This document shows positions 6,848-10,997 of a stretch of DNA of 10,997 nucleotides, piece after piece. Source of the stretch: Ruminococcus sp. UBA5884 (GTDB taxonomy: Bacteria; Bacillota; Clostridia; Oscillospirales; Ruminococcaceae); the NCBI GenBank assembly GCA_002431975.1, contig DJFA01000041.1, positions 9,392-20,388 of the forward strand, given 5' to 3'. The notes below the pieces were generated by a model. That model did not search any database. It was given only the letters and a program-made list of their open reading frames with translations, and was not told the origin of the DNA. The number at the start of each line of letters is the position of its first letter. Position 1 is the first letter of the stretch. Made by a program: the position numbers and the translations under genes.

Positions 6848-7540
6848 TCAGTTTGAATAGATTTTGTCATCATTTCTTGAAAGGATAAGAGTGACATTGA
6901 GGTTTCCGTTAAGAGTTCTTATTGTATCCATGAATTTTTTCTGGTCGATATCATTTTTTATGTTGATATCGTAGATAAGTTCAAAAAGGCTGCCGAATTC
7001 AGTTGTTTTAACACGTCTGAGGTTCCATGAAGTAGTATTTGCGTCAAGGATTGCATCAAACACACCCTGATAGTTGAGGTTTTCAGGAATTGTTATTTTA
7101 AGAGCCATATGAGTAACGGAAGGAGTGCCGAATTTGAAGTGATTGAGCAGAATCATGATTGCTCCGAGGATTATAAGGAATATGAAGCCGAATGCGATAT
7201 ATCCCATGCCGCAGGCAAGACCGACAGCTACTGAAAAGAATACATATGATATATCGGCGGGGTCGCCCGGATTGCTTCTGAATCGTATGAGAGAGAATGC
7301 ACCGGCAAGACTGAAAGCTTTTGCCATATTGTTTCCGACAAGCATTATGATTATTGCGATTATAGCGGGAAGCATTACTATAGTAAGTATATATCCCTGA
7401 GAGTAGCCTGTTTTTCTGTGGGTGAACATATATGTAAGGCATATAAGGAATCCGAGTATCACCGCACTTAATGTACATATTATTACCTGCTGGGTATTAA
7501 GTGATTCTGTAGTAAGAACCGTATCAAAGATATTTTCCAT
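6848..7540 (-). CDS. DUF4956 family membrane protein
   Basis: A 230-aa integral membrane protein with four likely helices, at about residues 18-38, 50-69, 96-115 and 117-134, followed by a ~95-residue soluble C-terminal domain. Between helices 2 and 3 lies the family signature AFSLAGAFSLIRFRSNPGD (75-93), with SYVFFSVAVGLACG (98-111) after it. Biochemical function is not known to me. In annotated Firmicute genomes this family is often next to VTC-type polyphosphate polymerase proteins, as here: the VTC gene ends 16 bp upstream, so the two are surely co-transcribed and perhaps translationally coupled. The C-terminal domain has an alternating strand/helix pattern suggestive of an ACT/ferredoxin-like fold (inference). 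A GTG at 7549 is in frame, but AGGAG (7549-7553) lies 8 nt before the ATG at 7540, which is chosen as the start. Confidence 0.88.
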   Translation of the reverse strand: MENIFDTVLTTESLNTQQVIICTLSAVILGFLICLTYMFTHRKTGYSQGYILTIVMLPAIIAIIIMLVGNNMAKAFSLAGAFSLIRFRSNPGDPADISYVFFSVAVGLACGMGYIAFGFIFLIILGAIMILLNHFKFGTPSVTHMALKITIPENLNYQGVFDAILDANTTSWNLRRVKTTEFGSLFELIYDINIKNDIDQKKFMDTIRTLNGNLNVTLILSRNDDKIYSN

Positions 7541-7548
7541 TTTACACA

Positions 7549-7553
7549 CTCCT
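7549..7553 (-). promoter_or_regulatory. Ribosome binding site fixing the DUF4956 start
   Basis: AGGAG on the minus strand, 8 nt before the ATG at 7540. It overlaps the in-frame GTG at 7549, ruling that out as the start. It lies within the 16-bp gap after the upstream VTC stop codon, which favours coupling. Confidence 0.8.
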
Positions 7554-7556
7554 GTT

Positions 7557-8384
7557 TTATTTTAACGCAAATCCGATATCGGCAACTACAGGTCGTCCGT
7601 TTATTGGATTTGAATTGTATACAAAGCTGCTGCTTCTTGTATTTACATAAAGGCCGTTGTCAGCCATTTTGCTGATAGTATAGTCTTTAAAGCCTCTGCC
7701 GTATTTTGAAAAGCTTGTTTTATAGATTTTGAGTTCTGAAAGTGCATGAGCGAGCCATAAAGGCATAGCACCTATGATTTTGACTTCCATAAGATGCTGG
7801 TCAGGTTTTATTATCTGGCTGCCGTAGCTTTCTTCCGAAAGGCTTAAATCATAGCGTCTTGTAGTAATTTTTCTGTCAAAGGTGAGTCTGAAATCCTTGT
7901 CATCTTTGCCGAAGAAAGCTGAACGCTGATAGCTTATATACTGAGCCGGATAGACATGATATGTATTGAGGAAAGTTATGAGTTCATCAATAACCTGATT
8001 CTGAATGAATTTTGAGCTTTTCGGGGGGATTTTTCCGAGCATGAGGAAATTTTCAGCTTCTTCAAGAGTCATTGACGCACGTCTTTTTGTGACTATTCCG
8101 CCGATTTTCTTTTTGATTTCAAGGAAAACCTTGTCATCAGGCTTTGCAGGGGAATAATAGCTGCGGAGTCTTATTTTTTCCTTATAGTATGGTTTTTCAA
8201 GGGAAGTTCTTATAAGATAGTTGTCCGCAGTATCATAATATATATTGTATATGCCGTATTCCCTGCCGTCTATACAATATGCGTCCGGATTCATATACTG
8301 ATGAATTACCGGCATAAGATTTGTGAACTGTTCATCATCGAGAAGAAATTTCAGTTCATTTCTTTTAAAAGTATTGATAGCCAT
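7557..8384 (-). CDS. VTC-domain protein, predicted polyphosphate polymerase
   Basis: A 275-aa soluble protein that is essentially one VTC domain (triphosphate-tunnel fold, as in yeast Vtc4, which makes polyphosphate from ATP). The charged residues expected to line the tunnel are present in order: Lys12 in ELKF, KIRLR (70-74), EIKKK (89-93) with KRR (100-102), YQR (152-154), TFDR (168-171), EVK (200-202) and SKYGRG (226-231). IYYDT (48-52) is also typical. The site therefore looks catalytically complete; polyphosphate synthesis is a family-based inference. No SPX domain, signal peptide or membrane segment is visible, so membrane attachment, if any, would come through the DUF4956 partner encoded next. 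AAGGAG (8395-8400) lies 10 nt before the ATG. It is the first gene of a two-gene operon, divergent from the dockerin/beta-helix gene. Confidence 0.88.
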   Translation of the reverse strand: MAINTFKRNELKFLLDDEQFTNLMPVIHQYMNPDAYCIDGREYGIYNIYYDTADNYLIRTSLEKPYYKEKIRLRSYYSPAKPDDKVFLEIKKKIGGIVTKRRASMTLEEAENFLMLGKIPPKSSKFIQNQVIDELITFLNTYHVYPAQYISYQRSAFFGKDDKDFRLTFDRKITTRRYDLSLSEESYGSQIIKPDQHLMEVKIIGAMPLWLAHALSELKIYKTSFSKYGRGFKDYTISKMADNGLYVNTRSSSFVYNSNPINGRPVVADIGFALK

Positions 8385-8451
8385 AAAACATCTGCTCCTT
8401 TCTTAGATTTAAATTCATAATGTAAAATCCATGTTAAATTTTCTGATTTAA

Positions 8452-8485
8452 AGTATAGTATATAATAAAAATGAAAATGTGTAGG
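8452..8485 (-). promoter_or_regulatory. Weak candidate promoter of the VTC operon
   Basis: On the minus strand there are two overlapping TATACT boxes (8452-8457 and 8457-8462). The upstream one has CCTACA (8480-8485) at 17 bp, a poor -35. The region is so AT-rich that chance matches are likely; the position (about 65 nt before the VTC start) is reasonable. Confidence 0.35.
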
Positions 8486-8706
8486 GTATGTGTTAAAAGT
8501 ATGAAATATGATTTGAATAAAATGTAAGCCAAAAATATGCATTTCTTTAGTCAATATAATACAATATTATATATAATACATAAGTTAAAATATTTAAAGT
8601 TGTTTTATATGCATTGATTTTAATATTTAACTCAATCTTAAACGTTTTATATATAAATAATAATTATAATATATATAACTATTTATTTATAATATCAGGC
8701 ATTTTA

Positions 8707-8735
8707 TTTACCGTAAATTCATAGAATGTTAATAT
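8707..8735 (+). promoter_or_regulatory. Candidate promoter of the dockerin/beta-helix gene
   Basis: TTTACC (8707-8712), a 17-bp spacer and TAATAT (8730-8735), each matching consensus at 4 of 6 positions. A start near 8742 would give a ~140-nt leader containing the hairpin at 8782-8855. The surrounding A/T richness makes this tentative. Confidence 0.35.
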
Positions 8736-8781
8736 TTATCCTGTAATGTAGTTAATAACATAAGTACGGCAGCCATCAGCC

Positions 8782-8855
8782 AGCTGTTTAATCATATTAA
8801 GGAAAAATTCTTTCAGCCGGAATTTTTTAATATGATGTACTTGAAGAAAACAGCT
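8782..8855 (+). promoter_or_regulatory. Large hairpin in the 5' leader of the dockerin/beta-helix gene
   Basis: The outer stem AGCTGTTT (8782-8789) pairs with AAACAGCT (8848-8855). An inner 10-bp stem ATCATATTAA (8791-8800) pairs with TTAATATGAT (8827-8836). After a GGA bulge, AAAATTC (8804-8810) pairs with GAATTTT (8820-8826) around a 9-nt loop. The structure ends 13 nt before AGGAG (8869-8873), which lies 8 nt before the ATG. It could stabilise the mRNA or act in regulation; no known riboswitch class was recognised. Confidence 0.55.
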
Positions 8856-8881
8856 ATTAAATAATAAAAGGAGAGTATACT

Positions 8882-10858
8882 ATGAAAAATTTTAAAAAAT
8901 TTCTCAGTGGAATTACAGCTCTTACAATGCTTTCATCATTATGTGTTCCGGCTTGTGCAGCCACTGTTACAACACTTGGTGACCTCAATAATGACGGAAG
9001 CGTGAATATCCTTGATTTCACACTTATGAAACAGTATATAGTAAGCGTAGCCGAACTTGATGAACAGGGTCTTGCAAATGCAGATATGAATTCAAACGGT
9101 GAAGTAAATATCTTTGATGCAGTTCTGCTTGCAAGGGATATTATTAAAAGCGATACAAACACAGACCCTGCAGAATCAGAAGAATCAACAATAACACTGC
9201 TTGGTGATTCAATTGAAACTTCATCATCTACAGTAAAGATTGAAAACAGCGTTGCAACAATCACAGTTCCGGGTACTTATACAATAACAGGTACTCTCAA
9301 TGACGGTCAGATAATAGTTGATGTTGACAAGACTCTCTATCCTGAAGGAGCTGTTGAACTTTCACTTGAAGGCGTTGATATCTCATGCTCTGACAATTCA
9401 CCTCTTTATATAGCAAGCATAGGCGATGAATGCACAATAAGCGTAAAGAAAAATACTGAAAATGTTATCTCTGACGGTACAAGCTATACAAATGCAGATG
9501 AAGATTCAGGTGCAATATACAGCAAGGACGATATTAAAATCAAGGGCAAGGGTTCTCTCACTGTAAACGGAAACTGTGCTGACGGTATTGTCGGCAAGGA
9601 CGACGTTAAAATCTATAACGGAAATATTACTGTAAATGCTGCTGATGACGGCATAAGAGGCAAGGATTCTGTAAGAATAGGCAATCCTGATGACCTCGGC
9701 ACTGAAGGTGCATATGATAATCTTTCAGTTACAATAACTACTAAAGGCGGCGACGGCATCAAGACAACAAATGAAACTGATGAAGGAAAAGGATATGTAA
9801 CTATAAACGGCGGTACTGTAAATATCAATGCATATGCAGACGGTATTCAGGCAGAACAGGCATTCACTCTTTCAGGCGGAGATGTTACAATAAATACTTA
9901 TGAAGGCAGCAGCTTCAGCGGCAATGCCTCCTCAGGAAGCTGGGGCGGCGGAGGCGGAATGCAGGACGGCAATTCCGGCAAAACCGATATCAGTGCAAAG
10001 GGAATTAAATCAAACGGCACAATGACACTTTCAGGCGGTACTGTCAATATTGATTCATCTGATGACTGTATCCATGCTGCTTCAGATATCACATTCACAG
10101 GCGGAACATATACTCTTGCAACTGCTGATGACGGCGTTCATTCAGATGCTGACCTTATAGTAAACGGTGGTACTATTGATGTAACAAAATCGTATGAAGG
10201 TCTTGAAGGTGTTAATATCACCATCAATGATGGTTCTGTAAAAGCTGTTGCAAGTGATGACGGCTTCAATGCCGCAGGCGGTACTGATAATTCAGGCTCA
10301 ACATCACCAGGCGGCTGGGGACAGGGCAGCTGGGGACAAGGCAGCGGAAACTACTCCCTCAATATCAACGGCGGATATGTATTCATAGATGCAGGCGGTG
10401 ACGGACTCGATTCAAACGGTTCTATCACAATAACAGGCGGATATACAGTAGTAAACGGCCCTACAAGCAACGGCGATTCACCTGTTGACTGTGATGGTTC
10501 AGCATCAATGACAGGCGGTACAGTTCTTGCACTTGGCAGCACAGGAATGATTTCAGAAGGATATCCTTCAGGCAATGCATACTTTGCATCAACTTCACTC
10601 AATGCCTCAGCAGGTACACAGCTTGTTATAACAGATGACAGCGGAAATGTTCTTGCTGCATACACAACAATCAAGCAGTCAGGAGGTATTATATTCACAT
10701 CTGACGGAAATACATCATATCATGTATATACAGGTGCATCATATACTCCGGGAACAGCTGTAGGAAATGACGGTCTTTATACAGGCGGTTCATATTCAGG
10801 AGGTACAGAAGTAACCTCCGGCGGCGGTGGCGGCGGCTTCAATCCGTTTGGCAGATAA
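8882..10858 (+). CDS. Secreted dockerin protein with Cthe_2159-like beta-helix carbohydrate-binding domain
   Basis: A 658-aa exported protein. Residues 1-27 form a signal peptide (Lys-rich start, hydrophobic core, cleavage near ACA-A). Residues 31-90 form a type I dockerin with two calcium loops: DLNNDGSVNILD (34-45) and DMNSNGEVNIFD (68-79). From ~105 to 600 comes a repetitive domain of the Cthe_2159 kind (carbohydrate-binding, parallel beta-helix): rungs with GGTVNI-like strands followed by an acidic turn such as DDGIRG (255-260), GDGIKT (290-295), ADGIQA (319-324), DDGVHS (416-421), DDGFNA (459-464) and GDGLDS (506-511), plausible calcium ligands. Gly/Ser/Trp-rich segments interrupt it at 346-366 and 477-490, and the C-terminus (635-658) is Gly-rich, ending FNPFGR. 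The N-terminal dockerin implies docking to a cohesin scaffold. No LPXTG motif or C-terminal membrane anchor is visible. The ligand is unknown; in the founding protein it is cellulose- or pectin-like. Confidence 0.88.
   Translation: MKNFKKFLSGITALTMLSSLCVPACAATVTTLGDLNNDGSVNILDFTLMKQYIVSVAELDEQGLANADMNSNGEVNIFDAVLLARDIIKSDTNTDPAESEESTITLLGDSIETSSSTVKIENSVATITVPGTYTITGTLNDGQIIVDVDKTLYPEGAVELSLEGVDISCSDNSPLYIASIGDECTISVKKNTENVISDGTSYTNADEDSGAIYSKDDIKIKGKGSLTVNGNCADGIVGKDDVKIYNGNITVNAADDGIRGKDSVRIGNPDDLGTEGAYDNLSVTITTKGGDGIKTTNETDEGKGYVTINGGTVNINAYADGIQAEQAFTLSGGDVTINTYEGSSFSGNASSGSWGGGGGMQDGNSGKTDISAKGIKSNGTMTLSGGTVNIDSSDDCIHAASDITFTGGTYTLATADDGVHSDADLIVNGGTIDVTKSYEGLEGVNITINDGSVKAVASDDGFNAAGGTDNSGSTSPGGWGQGSWGQGSGNYSLNINGGYVFIDAGGDGLDSNGSITITGGYTVVNGPTSNGDSPVDCDGSASMTGGTVLALGSTGMISEGYPSGNAYFASTSLNASAGTQLVITDDSGNVLAAYTTIKQSGGIIFTSDGNTSYHVYTGASYTPGTAVGNDGLYTGGSYSGGTEVTSGGGGGGFNPFGR
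10314..10343 (+). repeat. Tandem 15-bp repeat within the beta-helix gene
   Basis: Two adjacent 15-bp units (10314-10328 GCTGGGGACAGGGCA and 10329-10343 GCTGGGGACAAGGCA) differ at one base and encode WGQGS-WGQGS in the second Gly/Trp-rich insertion. In-frame duplication here could change loop length without breaking the reading frame. Confidence 0.8.
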
Positions 10859-10866
10859 AGATAAAA

Positions 10867-10903
10867 AAATATGGTCAGGCTTTTAAAAGGTCTGACCATA
10901 TTT
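10867..10903 (+). terminator. Intrinsic terminator of the dockerin/beta-helix gene, possibly bidirectional
   Basis: AAATATGGTCAG (10867-10878) pairs with CTGACCATATTT (10892-10903), extended inward by weaker pairs. It starts 8 bp past the stop codon. The A-run at 10863-10869 would serve as a T-tract for leftward transcripts as well. Confidence 0.8.
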
Positions 10904-10908
10904 AATAT

Positions 10909-10997
10909 AACGCAAATTCGATGATTATTATTTGTAGGGGCTTCCTTAAGTTCGCCCGCTCGGTTTACAGTATGCCCAAACGGGCGAACACAGTTCG
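10909..10997. repeat. Palindromic repeat copy E (cut by window edge)
   Basis: The left end, from AACGCAAATTCGATG to GTAGGGGC, matches copy C with one difference in 33 bp. The left arm then diverges (CTTCCTTAAG where C has CGAACTGTG), while the right arm CGGGCGAACACAGTTCG is intact up to the window end. It begins 6 bp after the terminator hairpin. Confidence 0.75.

Larger units (their letters stand above)
8385..8881. other. Divergent intergenic region, very AT-rich
   Basis: About 500 bp separate the leftward VTC operon from the rightward dockerin gene. The middle (about 8540-8700) is almost pure A/T, with runs such as ATATATAATA and an imperfect inverted repeat around AGTTAAAATATT / AATATTTAACT. 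Candidate promoters lie on both sides, and a large leader hairpin lies at 8782-8855. The palindromic repeats common in the other long intergenic regions are absent. A 67-codon leftward frame here lacks a ribosome binding site and overlaps the VTC leader. Confidence 0.6.

Noticed and set aside
8351..8554. A 67-codon leftward frame overlapping the start of the VTC gene
   Set aside because: No ribosome binding site, composition typical of AT-rich non-coding DNA, and it overlaps the VTC leader and start.
10784..10858. C-terminal cell-wall sorting signal in the beta-helix protein
   Set aside because: The Gly-rich tail ends FNPFGR with no LPXTG-like motif, hydrophobic segment or basic anchor following it.

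Overview
The window looks like chromosomal DNA of an AT-rich anaerobic Firmicute, most likely a Ruminococcus-like member of the Oscillospiraceae. The evidence is a fermentative single-chain pyruvate:ferredoxin oxidoreductase, a secreted protein with a type I dockerin (the plug module of cellulosomes), AGGAGG-type ribosome binding sites, consensus SigA promoters, and intergenic regions full of small palindromic repeats with GGGCGAAC or GGGCGACC cores. The genus is an inference; no rRNA or tRNA is present to fix it.

Layout. 1-672 has no protein gene. It starts inside a palindromic repeat, then holds a leftward transcription unit with no convincing ORF (near-consensus promoter 304-332, strong intrinsic terminator 71-114; candidate small RNA of about 230 nt), then a second repeat. 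673-2569 is a two-gene leftward operon for aromatic amino acids: DAHP synthase (first shikimate step) followed by prephenate dehydrogenase (tyrosine branch), under a clear promoter at 2606-2634. 2570-3086 carries that promoter, a broken inverted half-repeat, two complete repeats in tandem, and the nifJ terminator. 3087-6641 is nifJ (1184 aa), leftward, with its own promoter.

6848-8384 is a leftward pair: a VTC-type polyphosphate polymerase domain protein and a four-helix DUF4956 membrane protein, 16 bp apart. Diverging from them across a ~500 bp very AT-rich region is a rightward gene (8882-10858) for a secreted protein with an N-terminal dockerin and a Cthe_2159-like beta-helix (carbohydrate-binding) domain. 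Its leader can form a long hairpin just before the ribosome binding site. The window ends inside another copy of the palindromic repeat.

How they fit together. The aro and nifJ genes are housekeeping metabolism. The VTC/DUF4956/beta-helix group is the least understood part: an apparently intact polyphosphate-polymerase-like enzyme, a membrane protein and an exported dockerin protein suggest a cell-envelope function that has not been worked out. The other points of interest are the candidate small RNA at the left end and the modular repeat family, whose copies lie beside intrinsic terminators and bound the window at both ends.
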